Part shown: positions 7,964 to 15,720 of the stretch, piece after piece
Layout of the letters: each line of letters starts with the position of its first letter
How positions within the stretch are numbered: position 1 is the first letter of the stretch
Source of the DNA: CAYUYM01 sp964449305
Lineage (GTDB): Bacteria; Bacteroidota; Ignavibacteria; SZUA-365; CAYQST01
DNA: 16,477 bases
Direction of reading: 5' to 3'
Assembly (NCBI GenBank): GCA_964449305.1
Contig: CAYUYM010000064.1
Coordinates: 1-16,477 of the forward strand
Notes under the pieces: model-generated
Told to the model about the DNA's origin: nothing
The model's input: the letters and a program-made list of their open reading frames with translations, nothing else
Database searches by the model: none
Made by a program: the position numbers and the translations under genes

Positions 7964-8878
7964 TTAGAACGTGATGTTCGACTTCCTGCTCGTGGCCCAG
8001 TCGTAGGTGAATGCCGCCGCGACAAAGATGCTGGAGTAGGCGCCGGTGATGAGACCGATGGTCATGGTGAAGGCGAAGCCGCGTGTGGGTTCCCCGCCGA
8101 AGAACAGCAGGGCGACCATCGTGATGAAGGTGGTGAGCACCGTCAGCACGGTACGGCTCATCGTGGTGTTGACGCTCTTGTTCATGACCGGGAAGAGTTC
8201 CATCGTCTTGAACAGACGCAGGTTCTCGCGCACGCGGTCGAACACCACCACTGTGTCGTTCACCGAGTAACCGATGAGCGTCAGGAAGGCGGCGATCATG
8301 GCCTGGTCGAACTCGAGGTTGATCCCCGGAATCACTCCGGTGAAGATCGAGACAAGGCCGAGTGTCAGCAGCACGTCGTGCGTCAAGGAAAGCACGGCGC
8401 CGATGCCGAAGACGAACTTGAAGCGGAAGGCCACATAGATCATGATGCCGATGAGCGAGAGCACGATGGCGATGACGGCATCGCGGCGGATCTCCGCACC
8501 AATCTTCGCCTCAACGCGGTTCACCTGGAGCACCTTCACCTGGTTGTCGAAGGAGGCGTTGAGCAGCGAGGTGATTTCATTGCTCACCGCGTCGCCCACA
8601 CCCTGCTTGTTGGTGCGGACGATCCAGTCCGTGTCCACTCCAAAGGATTTGACTTCAAAGGAGCTGTTGCTTTTCTCGAGAATGCTGCGGACCTCGCCGA
8701 TCTGCGCGGAGCGCGGAAGCCGGACGACAAGCTCTGTTCCACCGGTGAAGTCCAGGCCCATGGCGAGGCCCTTGATCACGAGGGAGATGACACCGGCGAG
8801 AATGATGAGGCCGGAGATGATATAGAACATCTTCCTCTTGCCGAGGAAATCGATGCTGAGGGAATGGAATATGCGCAT
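7964..8878 (-). CDS. secF: Protein translocase subunit SecF
   Basis: Predicted 304-residue SecF, usual length, partner of SecD in the inner membrane complex that uses the proton gradient to pull secreted proteins out of the SecYEG channel. TM1 is about residues 17-36, followed by the conserved 'GLDFTGGTEL' (41-50), a periplasmic P1 domain, then five further membrane segments. The TM4 signature 'GYSVNDTVVVFDRVREN' (203-219) includes Asp208, at the place of the E. coli proton-path Asp213. 'NKSVNTTMSRTV' (233-244) and 'FFGGEPTRGFAF' are also characteristic. AGGAG lies about 12 bases before the ATG, a little far but otherwise clear. secD ends 38 bases upstream and the STAS gene starts 19 bases downstream, so these are co-transcribed. 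Confidence 0.97.
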   Translation of the reverse strand: MRIFHSLSIDFLGKRKMFYIISGLIILAGVISLVIKGLAMGLDFTGGTELVVRLPRSAQIGEVRSILEKSNSSFEVKSFGVDTDWIVRTNKQGVGDAVSNEITSLLNASFDNQVKVLQVNRVEAKIGAEIRRDAVIAIVLSLIGIMIYVAFRFKFVFGIGAVLSLTHDVLLTLGLVSIFTGVIPGINLEFDQAMIAAFLTLIGYSVNDTVVVFDRVRENLRLFKTMELFPVMNKSVNTTMSRTVLTVLTTFITMVALLFFGGEPTRGFAFTMTIGLITGAYSSIFVAAAFTYDWATSRKSNITF

Positions 8879-8916
8879 GGCGTGTGTGTTCTCCTGTAGG
8901 AAGTTCTCGGTGACGA

Positions 8917-10791
8917 TTATTCAAACTTGACCAGACCGGGGTTCTTCTCGATCACGAGCTCGAACATGACGCGTGTCATGATGATGGCCGTGAACAGCGA
9001 GCAGACGATACCGATGGTCAGCGTCAGTGCGAAGCCCTGGATGGGACCGCTGCCGAACTGGTACAGGATGAGTGAGGTGATGAGCGTTGTCAGGTTGCCG
9101 TCGATGATGGCGGGCATGGCATGTTTGTAGCCGGCGTCGAGCGCGGCTCGCAGGGTCTTGCCTGTGAGGAGCTCCTCCCGCACGCGCTCGTTGATGAGCA
9201 CGTTGGCGTCCACCGCCATACCCACAGTGAGCAGCATGCCGGCGATGCCCGGAAGCGTGAGCGTGGCCTTGAAGCCGGCCAGGATGCCGAGAATGAAGAT
9301 GACGTTGAAGATCACGGCGATGTCGGCGGGGATGCCGGAGGTCTTATAGTAGAACACCATGAACAGCAGGACGGCGCCGACGCCGATGATGAAGGACCAC
9401 ATGCCCTTGCGGATGGAATCCTCACCCAGGCTCGGTCCCACGGTGCGCTCTTCGATGATCTCCACCGGTGCAGGCAGGGCACCGGCTTTGAGGACGATCT
9501 CGAGGAGGCGGGCCTCTTCCATGTTGGCCATGCCCTCGATCTGCGAGCTGCCACCGGTGATCTTCGTGCGCACAACGGGGGCGGAGTACACGACGGAGTC
9601 GAGCACGATGGCGATGCGCTTCTGCACATTGGCGCCTGTGATCTGCGCCCAGGACCGCGTCCCCTTGTCGTCCATTTCCATGGTCACCACGGCGCCACCG
9701 AAGCCCTGCTGGTCGGCCTGGGCGCGGGCGTTCGTGATCACCTCGCCGGTGAGCTCCGCCTGGGCCTTGACCGCGAGGAATTCGTAGTTCCCGTCACGCT
9801 CAGGTTTGGCGGACCAGACGAAGTTGATGTCGCGCGGGATGGCCTTCCTGAAATCGGGACGGCGCATGAGAGCGGCGATGCGCTCCTTGTTGTCCGGTGT
9901 CGCACTCATGGTGTTCTCGTTCATCACCGTGAAGAGCGCGCGGAACGGACTGTTCTGAGGCGTGCGGACGGTGTTCGCATCCGCTGCCGCACTGTCCTTC
10001 GTCGACGTCGTGTCGGCCGATGCGACGGCCGTGGAGTCGCCGACCTTCGTCGAATCCGGTTTCGCCGCCGTCGTGTCGTTCGGGTTCTCGACCGCCTGCC
10101 CAAGCATGGCCTTGTCGAGGTTGTCGAGCGCCTTGGTCACGAGCTTCGGATCAGCAAGCACCTTGAATTCGAGGAGAGCGGTCTCCTGAATCAGGCTGCG
10201 CACTTCACGCTCATCACTCACGCCCGGAAGCTCGAGGATGATGCGCCGGGAACCGGATTTCTGGATGGAGACCTCCGACACACCGTACTGGTCAATGCGG
10301 TTCCGGATCACCTGCAATGCCCGGTCCACCGCCTTCACCGTTTCATCGTTCAGCATGGTGACCACCTCGGCGTTCTCCATGCGGGGATCCTCGCCGAAAT
10401 AGCGACTCAGGCGAACCCCCTCCCTCTCACAATTCCGGCGGAAGATTTCCAGGAGGTTCTCATCGGACATTGCGGCCTCCTGCTTCGTGGCCGCAAGGAT
10501 GCCGTCAAGCTTCTCATCCTTGTTCTTCGCCATCTTGTCCAGCATCGAGGCAACGTCCACTTCCATGGTGACGTACATGCCGCCCTGGAGGTCGAGGCCG
10601 AGCTTCAACCGGTTTGCACGCGCGCTGCGAATGGCTTCCTGGTTTTGGTCCATGTAGTTGGCACTGTCGAGGCTGGACAAGCCCTTGACGGCCTTCTGGA
10701 ACTCATAATCCCTCCATGTCGGGAAGAGCAGGTAGGCTGATAGTGCGAGAAACGCAACGATCAGAAAAATTCGGAACCGGTTTTTTTTCAC
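8917..10791 (-). CDS. secD: Protein translocase subunit SecD
   Basis: Predicted 624-residue SecD. I place the start at GTG 10791, giving 'MKKNRFRIFLIV', the usual SecD opening straight into TM1; GGAG lies 11 bases upstream. An in-frame TTG at 10836 would add 15 residues with no ribosome-binding site. Landmarks: 'LKLGLDLQGGMYV' (63-74), P1 motif 'VIRNRIDQYGVSEVSIQ' (161-177), 'RRIILELPG', 'IAIVLDSVVYSAPVV', 'EERTVGPSLGEDSI' (447-460), and TM4 'GMAVDANVLINERVREE' with Asp528 (E. coli Asp519 equivalent). Residues ~236-279 form a Thr/Ser/Asp/Ala-rich low-complexity insert in the periplasmic part, which I recall as common in Bacteroidota/Chlorobiota SecD. The codons after the start contain eight consecutive A. 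First gene of the secDF-STAS-purA-DUF1611 operon. Confidence 0.96.
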   Translation of the reverse strand: MKKNRFRIFLIVAFLALSAYLLFPTWRDYEFQKAVKGLSSLDSANYMDQNQEAIRSARANRLKLGLDLQGGMYVTMEVDVASMLDKMAKNKDEKLDGILAATKQEAAMSDENLLEIFRRNCEREGVRLSRYFGEDPRMENAEVVTMLNDETVKAVDRALQVIRNRIDQYGVSEVSIQKSGSRRIILELPGVSDEREVRSLIQETALLEFKVLADPKLVTKALDNLDKAMLGQAVENPNDTTAAKPDSTKVGDSTAVASADTTSTKDSAAADANTVRTPQNSPFRALFTVMNENTMSATPDNKERIAALMRRPDFRKAIPRDINFVWSAKPERDGNYEFLAVKAQAELTGEVITNARAQADQQGFGGAVVTMEMDDKGTRSWAQITGANVQKRIAIVLDSVVYSAPVVRTKITGGSSQIEGMANMEEARLLEIVLKAGALPAPVEIIEERTVGPSLGEDSIRKGMWSFIIGVGAVLLFMVFYYKTSGIPADIAVIFNVIFILGILAGFKATLTLPGIAGMLLTVGMAVDANVLINERVREELLTGKTLRAALDAGYKHAMPAIIDGNLTTLITSLILYQFGSGPIQGFALTLTIGIVCSLFTAIIMTRVMFELVIEKNPGLVKFE

Positions 10792-10802
10792 GGCCTTGCT
10801 AT

Positions 10803-10806
10803 CTCC
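10803..10806 (-). promoter_or_regulatory. Ribosome-binding site supporting the secD GTG start
   Basis: GGAG on the - strand, 11 bases before the GTG at 10791. Spacing is long, but no better site serves the upstream TTG at 10836, and the protein starting at GTG matches the family. Confidence 0.5.
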
Positions 10807-10832
10807 AAATGATGTGAAAATGCAATCGTACA

Positions 10833-10861
10833 GCAAAAAGGGCTTTTTGCGTAGCTGTCAA
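10833..10861 (-). promoter_or_regulatory. Putative secD operon promoter with overlapping inverted repeat
   Basis: On the - strand a TTGACA (10861-10856) is followed by a CCTTTTTG block whose TTTG resembles the end of the Bacteroidota -7 element TAnnTTTG, 17 bases after the TTG. The spacer and -7 region contain a perfect 8-bp inverted repeat, GCAAAAAG / CTTTTTGC (10833-10840 and 10843-10850), separated by two bases. The repeat could be an operator or simply chance; the promoter itself is moderately supported by position, about 45 bases before secD. Confidence 0.4.
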
Positions 10862-11040
10862 ATATAGAAGTCGCACGCTTGAAATGCAACATGGGGACGC
10901 ATGGTGTGCAGGGTTGTGGGTTTGCGGCCCGAAATCCGCGATGTGGCCCGCTGATGTGCCGACCATCACCACCCGGCATCACGCACTGCGTGGCATTATC
11001 TCCCGTGGAGAGCGCCGGGCCAACCGCCCCATCATGCACC
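10862..11040. other. Gene-free stretch between the secreted VWA gene and secD
   Basis: About 180 bases separate the stop of the secreted VWA protein from the secD promoter; with the promoter and leader the whole gap is about 250 bases. A small TCTCC-CGT-GGAGA hairpin near 11000 is the only local structure I noticed, and it has no clear T tract for a terminator on the - strand. I see no convincing small gene or RNA here. Confidence 0.5.
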
Positions 11041-13971
11041 TCACCGCACGGACATCACCGGCAGCACCGCCTGCATGGTGCCGGCACGGAGCCGCAGCAG
11101 GTGCATCCCCGAGGCGCCGCCCAGGCCCCCGAGCCCGATCTGCCGCCTGCCGGGCGGCACGGAACCGAGCGTCATGGATCGGACGACACGGCCCGTCAGG
11201 TCGAGGAGTTCCAGCGTCACCACATCCGACACCCTGGCGGGGATGTCCACGTCCACCAGCACCTGCTGTGTGAAGGGATTCGGATGGCAGCCGGCGATGC
11301 CGAAGCCCGCGGGCCCCGCACCCACCACATCCACACCCGTCAGGATGAAGGACCAGGTGACGACCACGCTGCGGCAGCCATTGGAGACGGTGCAGGTGAG
11401 GACATGATTCTGCATCTCGTGGAAGGCCTGGGTGAAGCTGGGGGCATCCGAACCGACCGCCGTTCCATTGAGCACCCACTGATGGTGCAGCGCTTCACCC
11501 TGCGGATCAACTGCGGTGATGCTGAAGGTTGCCAGGGAGTCGCGCGAGATGACCAGGTCCGCCGAGGCGGGCACGCGGGCGGTGATCTCCGGCGCCAGCA
11601 TCGGGCGGGCGCGGACGAGGACGTGGATGGTGTCCTGGATGAGCATCTTCACCGGATGTCCGGTCCATGCCGTGTACACGATGGTGAAGAGGCTGTCGGT
11701 GCAGAGCGGAGTGACGGGACCGGTGAAATACCACGCCTCGGACGTGCTGTCACCCGGGGCCAGGGGCCTGATGAAGCGCATCACCTGCAGCCCCGGCACG
11801 ATCGGCAGATCCGATGCCACCATGGCAAAGATCGAATCCGAGTGGGCGTTGCCGCTGTTCTCAAAGCTGCCGTGCAGGGGGAACGGAGACGGTGTGTAGG
11901 CGTGCACGGTGCTGTCCCAGGTCAGCACCGCAGGCACACCGGTTGGTGCGGCGGCGACGACGTTCGGAGCGGACAGCGCGGGGATGAGGAGTCCCACGGT
12001 CATCGTGTCGGACATGCTACCTGCGTCCGTCAGGCGCAGGGTGATGGTCCAGAGCCTGTCGACCGCGGTGGGGGGGAAGGCGATCTGCCAGTCGATGGTC
12101 TGCGATGCCCCGGAGTTCAGGGCGGGGATGGACTGCTCCGCAGCGCCCGACACGAGGGAAAGACCGGTCGGCAGCGTGATGCCCACCTTCGACGCGGGCG
12201 ACTGGCCGGTGCCGGCGCTCGTCACGTGTGCGTGCACCACGGCGTTCGCGGGAACGTAGACACCGCCGATCACGCTGACCGGATCCGCAGAGCCGCGGAA
12301 GGCCAGCGCCGATGTGGCGGCGCGGATCACGAACTGCATCCTGCCATTCGCTGTCGCTCCCTCGTCGCACAGGACAAGGGCATCCGACGAGGAGATGATC
12401 TCCGTTGCCTGTGGAACGGGGCGGACGAGGAATTTCGCGCTGCCCTTGCCCCCGGGCTGCAGCGTTGATGGCGACACGACAACAGTGTCGGAACCACCCC
12501 AGGCGATGTGCACGGTGGTGTCCTTCGGAAAGACGGCCCGCAGGTTGGACACCGGCAGATCACCGCTGTTCGTCACCTCCACATTCACCTCGGTCACCGC
12601 CGGGTCGTAGCCCGGTCCTGCGGCGTTCCACTCAAAGATGATGGTGCCGGACTTCGCGGTGATGGCCGCTGATTTCGGCTGCACGGTGAGCCTGCCTCCC
12701 GACAACGTGGGCTGGATGCACCCGCGCGTGAACGTGAGTGTGGCGGGAGTGAGCGGCACCACCACCTTGTCCTGCACCGGCTTGCCGGTGAACACGAGGT
12801 TGAACAGCACCCCTGTCCCGGTGATGGTCGAGAGGCCGCCAATGTCGATGGTGGCGCCCGTGGCACCCCGTATGATGGCGAAGGTGTTGTCCTTGCACAA
12901 GGTGCCGTTGAAGGTGACGCTGCTGAGATCCACCTTGGAGGTGTCGAATGTGAGCTGGAGGGTTGCGGGATTGAAGCGCTGGTTGGTGAGTGCGGTGATG
13001 AGGCGCACAGGGAGTGTCACCGTCTTCCCTGAGGAGACGGTGCCCGAATCGATGCGGATGACTGTCGGGACGATGGTGGATGCCTGAGCGGCAATGGTGT
13101 AGGTGGTGTCGTCGGATGCCTCACCAGGTGCGATCCGCGCGAGCACGTTGACCGCGCGTGCGAAGCCGTCGCGGCAGAGGTTGGTTGTCACATACTCGAG
13201 CTGGCACCAGTCGGGCGTGCCACGCACGGGATTCACCACGGTCTGCATCAGGAGATCGGGGTTCGTGAAGAACACCCCGCCCGTCTGCTGTGCAAGCTGG
13301 ACCAGGTCGTTGTTCACACCGGTCATGCCCAGCCCGAGGACGTAGAAGGTTGCATTCACCGACAGGTTCTTCTGCAGGACGGATGCGAGGCCGTTGGTGC
13401 TGCCATCATCCATGCCGTTCGTGATGATGAGCATGACGCGCTTCGACGATCCCTTTTTCACCTCGTTGAGCGCCGCGTAGATGGCATCCCACATCCTGTT
13501 CGCCTCGGTCGACAGGGCGATGGTGCTGGCGATGGTGTTGAGGCTGCTCCGCACCGTGGTCATTTCCTGGTTGGGATTGGCGGTGGTGCCGTAGGTCATG
13601 ATGGCCATCTCGTCGAACACGCCGTCCATCTTTCCGATGATGGCAAGGATGGCGGCACGGCCACGCTCAAAGTCGTTGCTCTTCATGGTCGAACCGTTGG
13701 TCAGCAGGGCACACATGGAGAAGCGGCCCGTCCCTTCGGGAGCGGAGAAGCGCAGCGGTGCCTGAAGGGTGCCATCCTCTCGCACATCATATCTGGAGCT
13801 GTCGAGATCCCGCACAAGGGTCTGCCCGTTGCGTGTCACCACGTTGAGCCGGACCTTGGGAAATGCCGAGGTGTCCACCTTCACGATCTGGGCGGAATAC
13901 TGTGCGATAGCGGGCCCCGCCATCACGAGGAGGGCGGCGAAAAGGGCGGTGAGCGTGGTTCTGCGAGTCAT
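11041..13971 (-). CDS. Secreted VWA-like/cohesin-like protein with T9SS sorting domain
   Basis: Predicted 976-residue exported protein of unknown function. Signal peptide at residues 1-23 (hydrophobic core, AIA before Gln24). Residues ~81-250 look like a von Willebrand A domain, but the MIDAS is degenerate: where DxSGS is expected it reads TNGSTM (91-96), and the later TDG is TNG (184-186). Residues ~303-430 resemble a cohesin-like domain ('VIRIDSGTVSSGKTVTLPV' ... 'LTFDTSKVDL' ... 'GTGVLFNLVFTGKPV' ... 'SGGRLTV'). Beta-rich modules follow, including a CARDB/DUF11-like stretch and an Ig/PKD-like one near 800-885 ('DPQGEALHHQWVLNG'). The last ~81 residues form a T9SS type A sorting domain: 'HPNPF' at 896, 'LELLDLTGRVV', 'LLRLRAG'. 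Several paired cysteines suggest disulfides. ATG 13971 is preceded by AAGGA at nine bases. It is probably cell-surface attached or released by T9SS. Confidence 0.88.
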   Translation of the reverse strand: MTRRTTLTALFAALLVMAGPAIAQYSAQIVKVDTSAFPKVRLNVVTRNGQTLVRDLDSSRYDVREDGTLQAPLRFSAPEGTGRFSMCALLTNGSTMKSNDFERGRAAILAIIGKMDGVFDEMAIMTYGTTANPNQEMTTVRSSLNTIASTIALSTEANRMWDAIYAALNEVKKGSSKRVMLIITNGMDDGSTNGLASVLQKNLSVNATFYVLGLGMTGVNNDLVQLAQQTGGVFFTNPDLLMQTVVNPVRGTPDWCQLEYVTTNLCRDGFARAVNVLARIAPGEASDDTTYTIAAQASTIVPTVIRIDSGTVSSGKTVTLPVRLITALTNQRFNPATLQLTFDTSKVDLSSVTFNGTLCKDNTFAIIRGATGATIDIGGLSTITGTGVLFNLVFTGKPVQDKVVVPLTPATLTFTRGCIQPTLSGGRLTVQPKSAAITAKSGTIIFEWNAAGPGYDPAVTEVNVEVTNSGDLPVSNLRAVFPKDTTVHIAWGGSDTVVVSPSTLQPGGKGSAKFLVRPVPQATEIISSSDALVLCDEGATANGRMQFVIRAATSALAFRGSADPVSVIGGVYVPANAVVHAHVTSAGTGQSPASKVGITLPTGLSLVSGAAEQSIPALNSGASQTIDWQIAFPPTAVDRLWTITLRLTDAGSMSDTMTVGLLIPALSAPNVVAAAPTGVPAVLTWDSTVHAYTPSPFPLHGSFENSGNAHSDSIFAMVASDLPIVPGLQVMRFIRPLAPGDSTSEAWYFTGPVTPLCTDSLFTIVYTAWTGHPVKMLIQDTIHVLVRARPMLAPEITARVPASADLVISRDSLATFSITAVDPQGEALHHQWVLNGTAVGSDAPSFTQAFHEMQNHVLTCTVSNGCRSVVVTWSFILTGVDVVGAGPAGFGIAGCHPNPFTQQVLVDVDIPARVSDVVTLELLDLTGRVVRSMTLGSVPPGRRQIGLGGLGGASGMHLLRLRAGTMQAVLPVMSVR

Positions 13972-14016
13972 GTCGTGTCATCCTTCTGTTGCACATCGTA
14001 TCAGGGCAGGTCGGCA

Positions 14017-14023
14017 CAAAATA
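14017..14023 (-). promoter_or_regulatory. Possible -7 element for the secreted VWA gene
   Basis: TATTTTG on the - strand, 45 bases before the ATG, resembles the Bacteroidota TAnnTTTG element. No TTG lies at the expected distance upstream, so support is weak. Confidence 0.25.
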
Positions 14024-14061
14024 GACAAGTCCGTGCGAATTTCCATCCATGACGCAGTGCA

Positions 14062-14091
14062 TTGCCTCGGTGCCGGACATTGGGTATCTTG
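14062..14091 (+). promoter_or_regulatory. Putative Bacteroidota-type promoter of the TPM operon
   Basis: TTG at 14062-14064 and TATCTTG at 14085-14091, 20 bases apart, fit the Bacteroidota primary-sigma layout (TTG, about 19-20 bases, TAnnTTTG) with one mismatch. It sits 19 bases before the first TPM gene, implying a short leader. Confidence 0.45.
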
Positions 14092-14110
14092 CCCAAAAAC
14101 CGAGAGAACC

Positions 14111-14767
14111 ATGATTCAACCACAGAAATTCTTCACGGAAGCGGAAAAGGCGCGTATTGCGGAGGCAGTGCGGGAGGCGGAACAGGCCACATCGGGCGAG
14201 ATCGTTCCCTACGTGGTCGGGCATTCCGACCGGTATCCGGAGGCGGGGCACCGGGCGGGCGCAGCACTGGCCTTCGTTGTCCTGCTCACCTTTGCCATGA
14301 TCAACCTGTTCACCGATCTCTGGCTCCCCTTCGGCATCGCCGAGTGCGCTGTTGCAGCCATCCTGGCCTATGGGCTGGGCAACCTCATCGGCCTGTTCAC
14401 CGGGGTGAAGCGCCACGTCGTTTCCGGAAGCTCCAAGCAATCGCGCGTCGACGAGCGTGCCGCGCTCGCGTTTCTCACGGAGGAGGTGTTCGCCACCCGC
14501 GATCGCACCGGCGTCCTGATCTTCATCTCCCTGCTCGAGCGCCGTGTCCGCATCCTTGGCGACAGCGGCATCAACGCCAAGGTGTCGCAGGAGCAGTGGG
14601 ACTCCATCGTGGCACATCTTGTCGCAAGGATGCGTGCAGGCAGTGCCGCCGACGGGCTCATCGAGGCCATCAGCGCCTGCGGTCGGCTGCTCGAGGAACA
14701 CGGGCTCGCGATCCGCAGCGACGACACGAACGAGCTCGACAACACTCTGCGCATGAGCGAGAAATGA
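14111..14767 (+). CDS. TPM-domain membrane protein (short, no signal peptide)
   Basis: Predicted 218-residue membrane protein of the TPM (TLP18.3/Psb32/MOLO-1) superfamily. The N-terminal 'FFTEAEKARIAEAVREAE...TSGEIVPYVV' (7-36) is the first helix and strand of the TPM fold. Two hydrophobic segments (about 48-68 and 72-96) interrupt it, and the rest follows: 'DERAALAFLTEEVFATRDRT', strands 'GVLIFISLLERRVRILGD', and 'QEQWDSIVAHLVARMR' to a C-terminal helix. This insertion of a membrane hairpin is the usual layout of the shorter TPM proteins found beside YgcG-like ones. The start at 14111 is chosen because it begins the family region; only a weak GAGAGA precedes it, and upstream extension to 13769 would run antisense through the VWA gene. 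Function is unknown; some TPM proteins are phosphatases or photosystem-repair factors. It overlaps the next gene by ATGA. Confidence 0.85.
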   Translation: MIQPQKFFTEAEKARIAEAVREAEQATSGEIVPYVVGHSDRYPEAGHRAGAALAFVVLLTFAMINLFTDLWLPFGIAECAVAAILAYGLGNLIGLFTGVKRHVVSGSSKQSRVDERAALAFLTEEVFATRDRTGVLIFISLLERRVRILGDSGINAKVSQEQWDSIVAHLVARMRAGSAADGLIEAISACGRLLEEHGLAIRSDDTNELDNTLRMSEK

Positions 14768-15651
14768 CCAGGATCACCTCACATCTGGCGATCCTCATCG
14801 CCAGTCTCCTGCTTTCCACCCCACTCCTCGCCGGCGAGGTCCCCTATCTGGGCGGCCGCGTCAACGACTATGCCGGCATCCTTCACGGGCCGGTGGTCGC
14901 GGAGCTCGAGAGCCTGCTCAAGGACTATGAAGCGCGGACAACGAACCAGGTGGTGGTGTTGACGGTGACCACACTCGAGGGGATGTCCATCGAGGAGTAT
15001 TCGATCAAGGTTGCGGAAACGTGGAAGCTGGGGCAGAAGGGTGTGGACAACGGGGCGCTGCTCGTGGTTGCAAAGGAGGAGCGCAAGGTGCGCATCGAGG
15101 TGGGATACGGGCTTGAGGCCTCGCTGACCGACGCGGTGACGTCCATGATCATCGAGAACGAGATCGTGCCCCGCTTCAAGAGCGGGGATTATGATGCCGG
15201 CGTCACTGCGGGTGTCCGGGCCATCATCGATGCGGCGGATGGGAAGCTGAAGGTGGAGGAGGCGCAGGAATCGATCTTCGCCACCATTGGAAGCATCGCC
15301 GTGGTGGTGATCGTGCTCGGCTTCATGCTTGCGATGGGGCTCTTCTCCGAGTCGGGCTGCATCTGCTGGGCCTTCTATGTGTTCTTCATCATGCTCTTCT
15401 CGGTTGCCACACTGGCACAGACAGGCGCATGGCTTGTGGTGATGAGCATCGTGCTGCTCCTGCATCTTGTCGGCTTCCCGGTGATGCGCCGCATCGCGGT
15501 GAAGAAGAAGTGGCTCATCAAATCGACATCGCGCTCCGGCGTCCACGGCGGCGGCGGCTGGTTCAGCGGAGGTGGTGGCGGCGGCTTCTCCGGCGGTTTC
15601 TCCGGTGGAGGCGGAAGCTTTGGAGGTGGCGGATCGAGCGGAAGCTGGTGA
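14764..15651 (+). CDS. YgcG-like TPM-domain protein with Gly-rich tail
   Basis: Predicted 295-residue exported membrane protein. Signal peptide is residues 1-23 (LLA before Gly24). The TPM domain covers about 30-160: 'GRVNDYAGIL', 'LEGMSIEEYSIKVAETWKLG', 'GALLVVAKEERKVRIEVGYGLE' and 'LTDAVTSMIIENEIVPRFKSGDY', all classic YgcG-type motifs. Hydrophobic segments at ~174-193, 200-217 and 222-240 anchor it, placing the TPM domain outside the cytoplasm. A basic stretch and a Gly/Ser/Phe tail (261-295) ending GSSGSW complete the protein, as is typical for this family. It starts in an ATGA overlap with the upstream TPM gene, so both are made together and may form a complex. In many bacteria a lemA gene accompanies this pair; none is seen here. 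Function is unknown, with an envelope-quality role often suggested. Confidence 0.9.
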   Translation: MTRITSHLAILIASLLLSTPLLAGEVPYLGGRVNDYAGILHGPVVAELESLLKDYEARTTNQVVVLTVTTLEGMSIEEYSIKVAETWKLGQKGVDNGALLVVAKEERKVRIEVGYGLEASLTDAVTSMIIENEIVPRFKSGDYDAGVTAGVRAIIDAADGKLKVEEAQESIFATIGSIAVVVIVLGFMLAMGLFSESGCICWAFYVFFIMLFSVATLAQTGAWLVVMSIVLLLHLVGFPVMRRIAVKKKWLIKSTSRSGVHGGGGWFSGGGGGGFSGGFSGGGGSFGGGGSSGSW

Positions 15652-15672
15652 TGCCGCATCCCTGATACGCAG

Positions 15673-15696
15673 ACGGCCGCCCCATGGGACGGCCGT
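15673..15696 (+). terminator. Hairpin between TPM operon and groEL
   Basis: ACGGCCG (15673-15679) pairs with CGGCCGT (15690-15696); after a C/A mismatch, CCC and GGG extend it. TGCATTTCTG follows on the + strand, so it plausibly ends the TPM operon, 21 bases after the stop. It also lies 24 bases beyond the groEL stop and may serve both directions, though no U tract is evident on the - strand. Confidence 0.7.
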
Positions 15697-15720
15697 TGCA
15701 TTTCTGTGCGGAGTGCGCTC

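Noticed and set aside
7856..10740. Long open frames on the + strand opposite secF and secD (347 and 539 codons)
   Set aside because: Antisense shadows of high-GC genes; His/Arg/Glu/Gly-rich composition with no recognisable domain, and secD/secF on the other strand are certain.
10788..11039. 83-codon - strand frame between the VWA gene and secD
   Set aside because: It spans the promoter and overlaps the secD start, shows no domain and has no convincing coding character.
10879..12468. 529-codon + strand frame opposite the secreted VWA gene
   Set aside because: Composition is Gly/Arg/His-rich with no domain; the - strand frame has a signal peptide, sorting domain and ribosome-binding site.
15540..15650. 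Repetitive GGC/GGT-rich DNA near the end of the second TPM gene
   Set aside because: Explained by the Gly-rich protein tail normal for YgcG-like proteins; units are irregular and not a tandem DNA repeat or CRISPR.
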